Source of the DNA: Bryobacteraceae bacterium
GTDB lineage: Bacteria; Acidobacteriota; Terriglobia; Bryobacterales; Bryobacteraceae
Direction of reading: 5' to 3'
NCBI GenBank assembly: GCA_030044325.1
Contig: JASHWA010000385.1
Span: forward strand, 1 to 12,006
Length of the DNA: 12,006 nt
Of the stretch, positions 1-7,079 are shown piece after piece. The first letter of the stretch is position 1. Each line of letters starts with the position of its first letter. The notes below the pieces were generated by a model, which did no database searches, was not told where the DNA came from, and saw nothing but the letters and a program-made list of their open reading frames with translations. The translations under genes and the position numbers were made by a program.

Positions 1-1650
1 GTTGATCGTAAGCTCCGGACTCACGCGCCAGTCGTCCGTGAAATACGCATCATACAGCCCGTCGCGAAAATATTTGTCCGCATTGCCGAACGCAACCGCG
101 CTCGTATCCGGCGCGCCCAGCATGAAATCGGCGAACGCATCGCCCGACGCCGCGCCCGTAAACGTCAGCGATCCCCGCGGATTCTGCTCGGAAAGCGAGT
201 TGAACTGCTGCCGCTTCACATCCCCTCCGAAAGTGAAATTGTGCCGGCTCCGCGACCAGTACAGGCTGTAGCCCGCACCCGCGGTCTGATTGTGATTCAC
301 CGCGGCCTGCCCGTCGGATAGCGCCGTGGTCCCGTCGGCGAAGGTCAAACTCGGAGGACCCCAATAGGCCGGCGACTGATCGTTCCCGCTGATGCCCGCC
401 TCACCCGAAATATTTTCGCGATTCTCAAAAAACGGCCGCGCCGTCGTCGAGTACCGGCTGTATTCGAGCGTGAGCGTCCCGAACAAACGCGGCGCCAGCG
501 TGTTGCGCCACGTTATATTCGAATTCAGCCCCAAAACATCGGTCGTATCCAGAAAATTAAAAATATTCGGATTGGAATTGTTCTGCCGCGAGCTCTGGAA
601 TGCGAACAGTCCCGAAATCTGGTTTTTCGAGTTGATCAGCTTGTTCAGGCGCGATTGCAGCGCGTCCACGTGCTGCGCCGCGAGCGACGGAATCTGGTAG
701 TTATACCCGCTGCTCCCCGTGAAATTCGGCAGCGGGTACAGATTCAGCAGCGCCAGCGCCTGCGGACTGATGCGCGTCAGCGGAATCTGGTTGCCGGGAA
801 ACGGCGCGCCGGATTTTGGATCGAAAATCGCCGCCGCCAGCGCCGAAAAATTCCCCGCCCGTTCGGCCGCCGTCGGCGCCAGCCCGGTCTGGTTGGTATC
901 GGCATTGTTCCGGCTCCATTGATACGCGATAAAAAACATCGGGCCGTTGTTGATCAGGTGCGGAATCCGCAACGGGCCTCCGAACGTCGCCAGCCCCTTG
1001 AACTGATCGTAGGAAGGCTTGGGCGTGTCCTGCCCGGTGAGTGAAAACGGCCGCGCATCCAGCGCTGAGTTATCGAACGTGAACCCGAACATCCCGTTGT
1101 ACAGCCCGCGCAGATTGCGCCGGTTGTTCCCGAACGCCGCCGATTGCGCAAACGGCGACGCCGCTCCGTTGTTCTGGCTTCCGTTGATCAGAAAATTGTC
1201 GGAGGCGTCCTGACTCGAATCCGGATTCGGTTCGAGCGGCGGCGCCTGCTCTTTTTTCTCCTCTTTTTTCGCCGGCTCGCTCGACGGCGCCGGCGCTGCC
1301 GCCGGATTCGGGGCGGGCCGCGGCGCAAGCACCAGCGTCGCCTGCCGGCGGATCTGATCCATCGGCAGAAGCTGCATCTCGAAACTTTCTTGCGCAGCCC
1401 CCGCCGCCACCTTCACCTCCCGCGTCACCGGCGCGAACAACTGCATCTCCACCCGGATCGTCCAATCCCCATCCGCCAGATCCAGCGAATACGCCCCCTG
1501 CGCATCCGTGCTCGTCACGATTTTCTTCTCGCCCTGCGCCGCCGTCACCGTCGCCCCCGGCAGTGGCAGCCCGCCGAAGGTGACCATGCCGCGCTGGTCC
1601 GTCGCGCTGAGCGGCAGAATCGAGACGAGCGCGAGCACGCCGAGTCGCAT
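1..1650 (-). CDS. Oar-like / TonB-dependent receptor-like outer-membrane protein with carboxypeptidase-regulatory domain (3' end outside window)
   Basis: The frame is open from an ATG at 1650 to the left edge, giving 550 residues with no stop, so the C-terminal barrel is missing. A short hydrophobic N-terminus (about residues 1-15) looks like a signal peptide. Residues about 16-95 form a carboxypeptidase-regulatory-like beta domain with a GAYSLDLADGDW strand pair. Residues about 108-145 are a Pro/Ala/Glu/Lys-rich linker. The rest looks like plug and early barrel, with the family-typical stretches LRIPHLINNGPMFFIAYQW (about 228-245), PTAAERAGNFSA (about 259-270) and YPLPNFTG (about 305-312). 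Proteins of this kind are abundant in acidobacteria and sit in the outer membrane; their substrates are mostly unknown. The start lies one base after the stop of the TIGR03435 gene, and no strong ribosome site of its own is visible, so translational coupling is likely. The domain call is confident; the substrate cannot be inferred. Confidence 0.85.
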   Translation of the reverse strand, partial: MRLGVLALVSILPLSATDQRGMVTFGGLPLPGATVTAAQGEKKIVTSTDAQGAYSLDLADGDWTIRVEMQLFAPVTREVKVAAGAAQESFEMQLLPMDQIRRQATLVLAPRPAPNPAAAPAPSSEPAKKEEKKEQAPPLEPNPDSSQDASDNFLINGSQNNGAASPFAQSAAFGNNRRNLRGLYNGMFGFTFDNSALDARPFSLTGQDTPKPSYDQFKGLATFGGPLRIPHLINNGPMFFIAYQWSRNNADTNQTGLAPTAAERAGNFSALAAAIFDPKSGAPFPGNQIPLTRISPQALALLNLYPLPNFTGSSGYNYQIPSLAAQHVDALQSRLNKLINSKNQISGLFAFQSSRQNNSNPNIFNFLDTTDVLGLNSNITWRNTLAPRLFGTLTLEYSRYSTTARPFFENRENISGEAGISGNDQSPAYWGPPSLTFADGTTALSDGQAAVNHNQTAGAGYSLYWSRSRHNFTFGGDVKRQQFNSLSEQNPRGSLTFTGAASGDAFADFMLGAPDTSAVAFGNADKYFRDGLYDAYFTDDWRVSPELTIN

Positions 1651-1651
1651 C

Positions 1652-2473
1652 TTAATTCTCAGACGGCTTCTCCACCCGATCGATCACGTAAACGTCCACG
1701 GGACCCTTTTGCGCTTCCAGTTTCAACCCAAGCTGCTCCTGCACCGCCACGAAAATCGACGGCGCCGCGTCCTGCGCCGATTCGGGCTTCGCGCTCTCCG
1801 GAACGCCGGCCACCGGCGGACCTTCGCCCATCTCCGGCGTGTATTTCAAATCGAAATCGTAGTTCCCCGTCAGCCCCGTCTCGTCGATCACGTTGCGGCC
1901 GACAATCCCGGCAAGCTGATCCGCGATCATCCCGACAGTCACGTTTTGCGCGCTGATTTCCCCGCGTCCTCCGCGGACCATCTGCCTTCCTGGCCCGCGC
2001 CCAGTCTCCGGAGTGCGCGCCTTGGGATCGTCGAAATCGGCGTTGCCCTTCGAAGCCGCGAGCCTGGGACCGTTCCTCGCCACCACCAGCGCATAAATCG
2101 GAAGCTCTTTCGTTTCCTTGTGCAGCGCGAGCCCGAAGCGTTCCTCGAGCAGCGCGCGCAGCATCGCCCGAACATCCGTAAACGTCCATCCCGAGCCCGA
2201 CTCCGGCTTCGCGACGATATCGTAGCGGTCCGAATCGGCCCAGCCCGGAAGTCCGGTCACCTGACCCTCTTTCAGCTCGTAAGCCATCGTGATCAGCGAC
2301 TTGACGTTCGCGTTCGTGGCCACGAATCGCCCGCCCGGCTCCGTCGCGATCCCCATCCGGCTCCCTCCCGAATGATTCGGCTTGATCGAGGCGACTTCGA
2401 ATCTCGGCTCCCCGGTCTGCGCGCGGGCAAAGGCGCAAAGGACCAGGGCAGCCAATGGCAATGCGAATTTCAT
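1652..2473 (-). CDS. TIGR03435 family secreted protein
   Basis: This 273-residue protein has a signal peptide (about residues 1-18, likely cut after ARA) followed by FEVASIKPN, the family's opening motif. Further family traits are the GGRFVATNANVKSLITMAYELK segment (about 47-69), the ALLEERFGLALHKETKELPIYALVVA segment (about 106-131), a Gly/Arg-rich variable loop (about 155-172), the NVIDETGLTGNYDFDLKYTPE block and the C-terminal VYVIDRVEKPSEN. The family is abundant in acidobacteria; its function is not established. The start is supported by AGGAGA seven bases or so upstream. The gene lies 146 bases downstream of the export cassette on the same strand and is followed after one base by the Oar-like gene, so these two probably form a transcriptional pair. 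Whether they have their own promoter or share transcription from the cassette cannot be decided; no convincing promoter hexamers were seen in the gap. Confidence 0.92.
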   Translation of the reverse strand: MKFALPLAALVLCAFARAQTGEPRFEVASIKPNHSGGSRMGIATEPGGRFVATNANVKSLITMAYELKEGQVTGLPGWADSDRYDIVAKPESGSGWTFTDVRAMLRALLEERFGLALHKETKELPIYALVVARNGPRLAASKGNADFDDPKARTPETGRGPGRQMVRGGRGEISAQNVTVGMIADQLAGIVGRNVIDETGLTGNYDFDLKYTPEMGEGPPVAGVPESAKPESAQDAAPSIFVAVQEQLGLKLEAQKGPVDVYVIDRVEKPSEN

Positions 2474-2619
2474 CGGTCTCCTTTCGAGCGAATCAAGTCA
2501 CAAAAAATTCGCCCGCTCCCGCCCGTTTGTTCCAGTTTAATTTGTCAGAGCGTGCTCCGGGTTACCGGTATAGACGCACGACCGCCCCGAAACGTGCCCC
2601 GCGCGTTGTATTTTTTGAG

Positions 2620-3570
2620 CTACGCTTCCGGCGGCTTCTCGACAGCCGCAGACGCCGCAACCGGCTCGGCCGGCTTTTCGGCTTCGCCCGTTTCCGCTTC
2701 GTCTTCCTCGTGCGGCTCCCGATCCTTGGGCGTGTAATACGAGTGATAATACGTGTACTTGCTGTACAGCTCGCCGCGCCGCGCCGCGTTCACCACGATC
2801 CCCAGCACATTGTTGTTGCACAGCGATTGCATCGCCCGTGTCACCGAATCGATGGTGGTGTGCCCGATGCGCACCACCAGCAGCGTCCCGTGGCACAGCG
2901 TCGAAAGCAGGTTCGCGTCGGCCGCGAACAGCAGCGGCGGGCTGTCCAGAATGATCCAGCTGAATAGCGACGGCAGCCGGTCCAGCATCAGCTTCACTTC
3001 CCGCAGGTTCAACAGCTCCAGCGGATTGATCACCGCCTCGCCCGCCGGCATGATGTACAGATTGGTCCCGGCCAGCTTCCGCAGCGTCTGGTGCAGCGGA
3101 ATCTTCCCCAACAGATAATCCGTGATTCCCGGACTGCGCTCCGTCTGAAACAGCGAATGCACGATCGGCCGCCGGAAATCGAAATCCGCCAGCAGCGTCA
3201 TGTTCCCCGCCAGGTGCGCCTCCGCCAGCGCCAGGTTCGCCGCCGAAAGCGACTTGCCTTCTGCCGGCGACGGGCTGGTCACCACCACGTTGTGGATCGG
3301 CTGAAGACTCTTCATGTGATTCAGCCGCGTGCGCAGCGCCCGGAATTCTTCCATGGGCGCCTCGTGCGGCCGCGTCACGTCGATCAGCAGCGAATCCGGC
3401 GCCAGCCGGAACGGAATCTCCTGCACCTGTTCGAGCAGCCCCGCCATGTTGGGACCCGCATCCGCCATCATGGTCCCCGCGCGCGCTTCCGTTCCCCCGG
3501 GACGGCTCACCGGCGGAGATAACAGCCCGGCCTGTTCGGCCCGGCGCAACGCATCATGTACTCGGCTCAT
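2620..3570 (-). CDS. BY-kinase: CpsD/CapB-type tyrosine-protein kinase of polysaccharide export
   Basis: The protein has 316 residues from the ATG at 3570, chosen because a GGAGG site sits just upstream and MSRVHDALRRAEQAG is the normal start of the family. An in-frame ATG at 3669 lies inside the upstream gene and is unlikely. Visible motifs are EEFRALRTRL (about 74-83, the EX2RX2R oligomerisation motif), Walker A SPSPAEGKS (99-107), Walker A' LLADFDFRRP (126-135), Walker B WIILDSPP (205-212) and a tyrosine cluster at 269, 272, 274, 275, 278 and 279. This is the normal layout of bacterial tyrosine kinases that autophosphorylate the C-terminal cluster and control polymer length and export. It is separate from its membrane activator, the gene just upstream with a 14-base gap. 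Odd traits are Ala instead of Gly before EGKS in Walker A and a Glu/Ala/Pro-rich tail of about 35 residues after the tyrosines. Family assignment is firm; activity is inferred. Confidence 0.93.
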   Translation of the reverse strand: MSRVHDALRRAEQAGLLSPPVSRPGGTEARAGTMMADAGPNMAGLLEQVQEIPFRLAPDSLLIDVTRPHEAPMEEFRALRTRLNHMKSLQPIHNVVVTSPSPAEGKSLSAANLALAEAHLAGNMTLLADFDFRRPIVHSLFQTERSPGITDYLLGKIPLHQTLRKLAGTNLYIMPAGEAVINPLELLNLREVKLMLDRLPSLFSWIILDSPPLLFAADANLLSTLCHGTLLVVRIGHTTIDSVTRAMQSLCNNNVLGIVVNAARRGELYSKYTYYHSYYTPKDREPHEEDEAETGEAEKPAEPVAASAAVEKPPEA

Positions 3571-3584
3571 CTCGCTTCCTCCGC

Positions 3585-5258
3585 CTATTCCTTCGTAGTG
3601 AAATAATACACGATCGACCCCGACATGATCACCACCGCGGCAAGGCACGCCGTGGTCCATCCCAGCCATGCCAGCCGCTTCCGCCGCCGCACCACGAAAT
3701 CGTTCTCCAGCAGCGGAATGCTGCCCAGAATCGCCATCTGCGTGTACGCCCGCACGTCTTTCAGATTCTTGAGCGCCGTGTCCTTCATCTCCCGCGCCCC
3801 CGCCACCACCAGCCCCAGGATCAGTCCCAGTCCCGATCCGATCGCGATCACCAGCGGCCGGTTGGGCTGGCTGGGAGTCAGCGGCAGACTGGGAGGATCC
3901 ACAATCTCCAGCCGCTCGCCCTGGTTGCGGTACTGCATCTCCTGCGAGAGCTGCGCCTTTTCGAGCCGCCCCTGCAGCTCCACGTATTCTTCCTTCCGCA
4001 CCGCCTGGTCGCGCAGCAGATCGTCGTATTCCTTCTCGCCCAGCGGCACGCTGTCGATGTGCGCCGTTAACAGCTTGATCATGTCCCCCGCGCGCTTGAT
4101 CGATTTGCTGGCGGCGTCGATTTCCAGGTTCTTCGCCTCGATCGCCGCCTGCACCTGCGACGCGGTCGCTTCCTTGTCCCGAATCTCGCGCTGCACCCCC
4201 GGGCTCAACGCTTTCGGCGCCGTGCCGTCGGCCTTCTTCTGATCGTCTTTTTTCTGGGTGTCGGCGTCTTTCTTGAGCAGCGCGTCGCGCTTGTCCTGCG
4301 CGATCTTGAGACGGCCTTCCGCCGCCTTCACGTCCGGATAGGTCTCGCTGTAGCGCTGGCGCAGAACCCGCAGCGCGTCCTCGATGTTCTGCACCTCCCG
4401 CTCGGCTTCGTTCAGCTCATCGTTGCGATGCGCCATCGCCGCGGAATCCTGCGCGGGCGTCATCTTCTTCAGCTCCGCCACCTGCCCCTCAAGAATGCGC
4501 AGCTCGTTCTCCAGCCCCAGCTTCTCCTCGTTGGCCCGGTTGATCTGCGATTCGTACACCGCCACCTGCGATTGCACCGCCGTGAGCGACTGCATATTGG
4601 ATTGCATCTGGTCCGGCAACTGCCCGTTGTGCGCCGCCCGGAAATCCGCCAGCTTGCTTTCCACCTCGTCCAGCGATTTCTTGGCCTGGTCCACCGCGTC
4701 CTTCATGAACTGCGTCGTCTCCGTTGTCGCGCTCGACGAGTACCGCACGTTTTCGTCGATGAAACGCGACACCAGGTCCTGCACCACCTGCTGCGCCTTG
4801 TGCCGGTCCTCGTAGGAGAACGTCACCGCGAACGCCGGGATGCTCCGGACGCTCGAATCCTGGCTTTGGATCATCGCGATCTTGATCTGTTTCTTCATCG
4901 CGTCGATCACGTCGTCGAGCGGCTCGCGGTTGCGCTCGCGCTGGTACAGACCGAAATTGTTGATCATCGTGGTCAACACCGCGCGGCTTTCAATCGACTG
5001 CTGCATGGATTGAATCCGGTCGTACATGCGCTGGTTGAGCGAGCTCTGCACCATGCTGTCCGGAATCTGCTGCGGCGTGATTTTCACGATCGCCGTCGAG
5101 TCATAACTGTCCGGCCACAGGTACACCCCCACCACGCTCGCCACCACGCACAACAAAAAAGGTCCGAAAATCCAGCCTTTGTGCCGGCGCAGAATGTCGA
5201 TGTAATCTTCCACGTCCAGCGCACGCCGGGAAACGCTCACTCCCTCGTTCGGTTGCAT
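3585..5258 (-). CDS. Wzc/GumC-like polysaccharide chain-length determinant (Wzz and GNVR domains, no kinase domain)
   Basis: This 557-residue inner-membrane protein begins with a Wzz-type segment LDVEDYIDILRRHKGWIF (about 14-31) and a first membrane helix at about 30-48. A long periplasmic part, mostly coiled coil, covers about 180-445 and includes the RQRYSETYPDVKAAE region typical of GumC proteins. A GNVR-like stretch EKEYDDLLRDQAVRKEEYVEL lies at about 408-428, followed by the Pro-rich PPSLPLTPSQPNRP and a second membrane helix (about 469-487). A further hydrophobic helix at about 529-552 ends the protein, where fused homologues carry the kinase. In the family it spans the periplasm between the export channel and the cytoplasmic kinase and sets polymer length. 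The ATG at 5258 is the only good start, but the GGAGGAGG site at 5275-5282 is 16 bases away, which is long. It lies 27 bases after the export protein gene and 14 before the kinase, so these form one operon. Confidence 0.92.
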   Translation of the reverse strand: MQPNEGVSVSRRALDVEDYIDILRRHKGWIFGPFLLCVVASVVGVYLWPDSYDSTAIVKITPQQIPDSMVQSSLNQRMYDRIQSMQQSIESRAVLTTMINNFGLYQRERNREPLDDVIDAMKKQIKIAMIQSQDSSVRSIPAFAVTFSYEDRHKAQQVVQDLVSRFIDENVRYSSSATTETTQFMKDAVDQAKKSLDEVESKLADFRAAHNGQLPDQMQSNMQSLTAVQSQVAVYESQINRANEEKLGLENELRILEGQVAELKKMTPAQDSAAMAHRNDELNEAEREVQNIEDALRVLRQRYSETYPDVKAAEGRLKIAQDKRDALLKKDADTQKKDDQKKADGTAPKALSPGVQREIRDKEATASQVQAAIEAKNLEIDAASKSIKRAGDMIKLLTAHIDSVPLGEKEYDDLLRDQAVRKEEYVELQGRLEKAQLSQEMQYRNQGERLEIVDPPSLPLTPSQPNRPLVIAIGSGLGLILGLVVAGAREMKDTALKNLKDVRAYTQMAILGSIPLLENDFVVRRRKRLAWLGWTTACLAAVVIMSGSIVYYFTTKE

Positions 5259-5285
5259 CGCGCTTGTCTTGAAACCTCCTCCGAC

Positions 5286-5951
5286 TTATTCCTTGACTAA
5301 AATCGTATCCCCATTTTGCAAAACGATGTTGACGTTTTTCTTGTCTTTGGGCCCGTTATCCACCCAGCTTTTGTAGTTGAATTTCAGCCGTTGCCCGTCG
5401 GCGCGCAGAACTACGATGTTCTTCTTGTTGGCGAACTCGCGGAAGCCGCCGGCGTCGTTGATCGCCTCGAACACCGTCTTGGTGGTCACCAGCGGATACC
5501 GCCCCGGCCGCGTGACTCCTCCGTCGATGTTGTAGCTCTTGCTGTTCACCTGAATCACGTCCACTTCGATCTCGGGATCTTTTATGAAGCTCTGCAGCGC
5601 CTCCTTGAGTTGCGCCGACAGCCGCGCCGGCGTCAGTCCCCCCGCCTGCACGTCCCCCACCAGCGGCATCGTGATCTTGCCGTCCGGACGCACTCCCTTC
5701 GCGCCGCTGAACTGATCCTCGCGCCACACTTTAATGTTCAGGATGTCTTCCGGCCCGATCACGTACGTCTTGGGATCGAGCGGCAGCGCCGTCGTATCCG
5801 CCGGCAACACGGAAGGAACCTTGGGCGCCTCCGGCGGCTTCTCCACAACAGCCGGATTGCTGTTCGTCGCGGCCGTTTGAGCCGTTACCACACCGCAACA
5901 AAACATCGCAAGCGCAGCCAGTACGGCTAGACTTTTTCTCTCCACATCCAA
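5286..5951 (-). CDS. Wza-like polysaccharide export protein (Poly_export and SLBB domains)
   Basis: This 221-residue protein has a signal peptide (about 1-24, likely cut after VTA). Two cysteines (18, 19) lie inside the hydrophobic core but no proper lipobox surrounds them, so a lipoprotein is not clearly indicated. A Pro/Glu/Ala-rich linker follows, then the Poly_export domain from YVIGPEDILNIKVWRE (about 63-78) through the RPDGKITMPLVGDVQAGGLT segment to FIKDPEIEVDV (about 122-132). A SLBB-like ubiquitin-fold part holds GGVTRPGRYPL (about 144-154) and ends near the C-terminus. It should form part of the outer-membrane or periplasmic exit channel for an exopolysaccharide. It is shorter than E. 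coli Wza, having one SLBB repeat and no C-terminal helix recognisable by eye. The start has AAGGAG about five bases upstream. It is the first gene of the cassette, downstream of a good -10 box. Confidence 0.92.
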   Translation of the reverse strand: MDVERKSLAVLAALAMFCCGVVTAQTAATNSNPAVVEKPPEAPKVPSVLPADTTALPLDPKTYVIGPEDILNIKVWREDQFSGAKGVRPDGKITMPLVGDVQAGGLTPARLSAQLKEALQSFIKDPEIEVDVIQVNSKSYNIDGGVTRPGRYPLVTTKTVFEAINDAGGFREFANKKNIVVLRADGQRLKFNYKSWVDNGPKDKKNVNIVLQNGDTILVKE

Positions 5952-5986
5952 CTCCTTGTCATCGCACCGCCCCAGTACGGCAGCTT

Positions 5987-6107
5987 TTTCGGCAAATGCC
6001 TCATTATACTACGCCAACCCATAAACTTCACGTCACAGCTCCGTCCCTTCTATCAACTTATATACGCGACAACACTGCTATCATCGATCAAACAGGATTT
6101 GCCGAAA
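5987..6107. repeat. Perfect 11-bp inverted repeat in the divergent promoter region (candidate operator pair)
   Basis: TTTCGGCAAAT at 5987-5997 and its exact reverse complement ATTTGCCGAAA at 6097-6107 face each other with 99 bases between. The left arm lies just downstream of the TATAAT box for the export operon, where its RNA start would be. The right arm lies about 50 bases before the start of the divergent EVE-domain gene. The spacing is too long for a simple terminator hairpin and would suit two binding sites for one regulator, but no known regulator site was recognised. Confidence 0.5.
6003..6008 (-). promoter_or_regulatory. Probable -10 box of the exopolysaccharide export operon
   Basis: The minus strand reads a perfect TATAAT here, 52 bases upstream of the ATG at 5951. 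The best -35 candidate at a 17-base spacing (GTGAAG, about 6026-6031) matches the consensus at only three positions, so an activator or a weak promoter is possible. A second AT-rich string (TATATAAG on the minus strand near 6056-6063) lies further upstream. The call rests on the -10 match and on position ahead of the first gene of a three-gene operon. Confidence 0.5.
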
Positions 6108-6156
6108 CGTGTAAAGTAACTGCAGTACCGGAACCCGGCTGGATCAGGAGACCTAA

Positions 6157-6567
6157 ATGAGCTACTTCTTAGCCAAAACCGACCCGGAAACTTATTCGAT
6201 CGGCGATCTGGAACGTGAACGAAACACCCTTTGGGACGGCGTCAGAAATCCCCAAGCCGTGCGCGCCATCCTCGCCATGCGCCCCGGCGACCGCGTCTTT
6301 ATTTATCACAGCGGAGCCGATCCCGGCGTCGTCGGCATCGCCAAAGTCGCTTCCGCCGGACGCACCGACCCCAAAAATCCCAAGTCCGCGGTGGCCGATT
6401 TGCAGTTCGTCGCGCGCCTCGATCCGCCCACTACTCTCGCCCAAATCAAGCACAGCGGCCATTTCGACGACTGGGCCCTGGTCCGCCAGGGCCGCCTCTC
6501 CACCATGCCCGCGCCCGAAACTTTCGCCGTCTGGTTGCGCAAACGCTACCCCAAACAGGAAATCTGA
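6157..6567 (+). CDS. EVE-domain protein (PUA-like, thymocyte nuclear protein 1 type)
   Basis: This 136-residue protein is almost wholly one EVE domain. It opens with YFLAKTDPETYSIGDLE, then LWDGVRNPQAVRAILAMRPGDRVFIYHSG (about 25-53) and GVVGIAKV (about 57-64), which are the family's hallmark strings. The WDGVRN motif and the aromatic and His positions line the pocket that in relatives is thought to bind modified bases. Members occur as small stand-alone proteins and fused in restriction systems; the cellular role of the stand-alone form is not established. AGGAG seven bases before the ATG supports the start. It is transcribed away from the export operon and has no close partner downstream, since the iron genes begin about 230 bases later. 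Nothing in the sequence suggests a restriction system nearby. Confidence 0.9.
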   Translation: MSYFLAKTDPETYSIGDLERERNTLWDGVRNPQAVRAILAMRPGDRVFIYHSGADPGVVGIAKVASAGRTDPKNPKSAVADLQFVARLDPPTTLAQIKHSGHFDDWALVRQGRLSTMPAPETFAVWLRKRYPKQEI

Positions 6568-6802
6568 ATCCCTACTCCCTCTCGATTTGGGCCCATTGCG
6601 CCATCGCACGCGACCGTTCAGCGCCAGGAAACCCACCTTCGCAGTAAAACCCGACCGCTTCGGTCCGATATGATGTATGATCAGAGTGGATTTCCAAAGT
6701 TTCGGGTTTGGGCTTCCAGATGCAAACCAGTTGTGGCACGCTTGGAGGCGTCAGACCTTGACTTGGAAGGCCCAATACTGGACACTGGGGTTCGATCTGC
6801 AA
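6568..6802. other. Intergenic region before feoA
   Basis: Between the EVE gene and the preferred feoA start no gene is supported. The frame of feoA stays open back to an ATG at 6677, but residues in that part are Trp- and Gln-rich and unlike FeoA. A TTGACT string at 6758-6763 is a possible -35 with only a poor -10 (GACACT, 6781-6786). The string TGATGTATGATCA at 6671-6683 is an imperfect palindrome but does not resemble a Fur box closely enough to call one. Confidence 0.4.
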
Positions 6803-7072
6803 ATGAGTTTCAAAAGGAAGGCGAAAGCGGCGCACGCGAGGTCAACGCCCGCCAGGAACCTGCACGAACTCAGACGCGGTGAATCCGGCATTTTGGACCG
6901 CCTCGAAGTTCCCGAAGAAGAAGCGCGGCGGCTCATGGAAATGGGTTTTCTTCCCGGCCACAAGGTCACTCCTGCACATTCCGCTCCAGGGGGCGATCCG
7001 CGGGTGTTCCGCGTGGACGGCTCGGAAGTCGCGCTGCGGCGTGAGACCGCAATTCGGCTGATTTTGCGCTAG
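6803..7072 (+). CDS. feoA: FeoA, ferrous iron transport accessory protein
   Basis: This is a single FeoA (SH3-like) domain. From LHELRRGESGILDRLEV (about residues 21-37 of this start) it runs through RRLMEMGFLPGHKV, GGDPRVFRVDGSEVALRRETA and ends IRLILR, the usual order of family strings. FeoA is a small cytoplasmic partner of FeoB in Fe(II) uptake. The start at 6803 gives 89 residues, close to the family's 75-85. An in-frame ATG at 6677 would give 131 residues with a 42-residue extension that does not look like FeoA. Neither start has a strong ribosome site, so the choice is uncertain. feoB follows after seven bases and the two genes are surely co-transcribed. Confidence 0.85.
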   Translation: MSFKRKAKAAHARSTPARNLHELRRGESGILDRLEVPEEEARRLMEMGFLPGHKVTPAHSAPGGDPRVFRVDGSEVALRRETAIRLILR

Positions 7073-7079
7073 GATTCGC

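Noticed and set aside
1508..2737. Plus-strand 409-codon open frame across the TIGR03435 gene.
   Set aside because: It is antisense to a well-recognised gene, rich in Arg/His/Pro as expected of a shadow frame, and has no domain.
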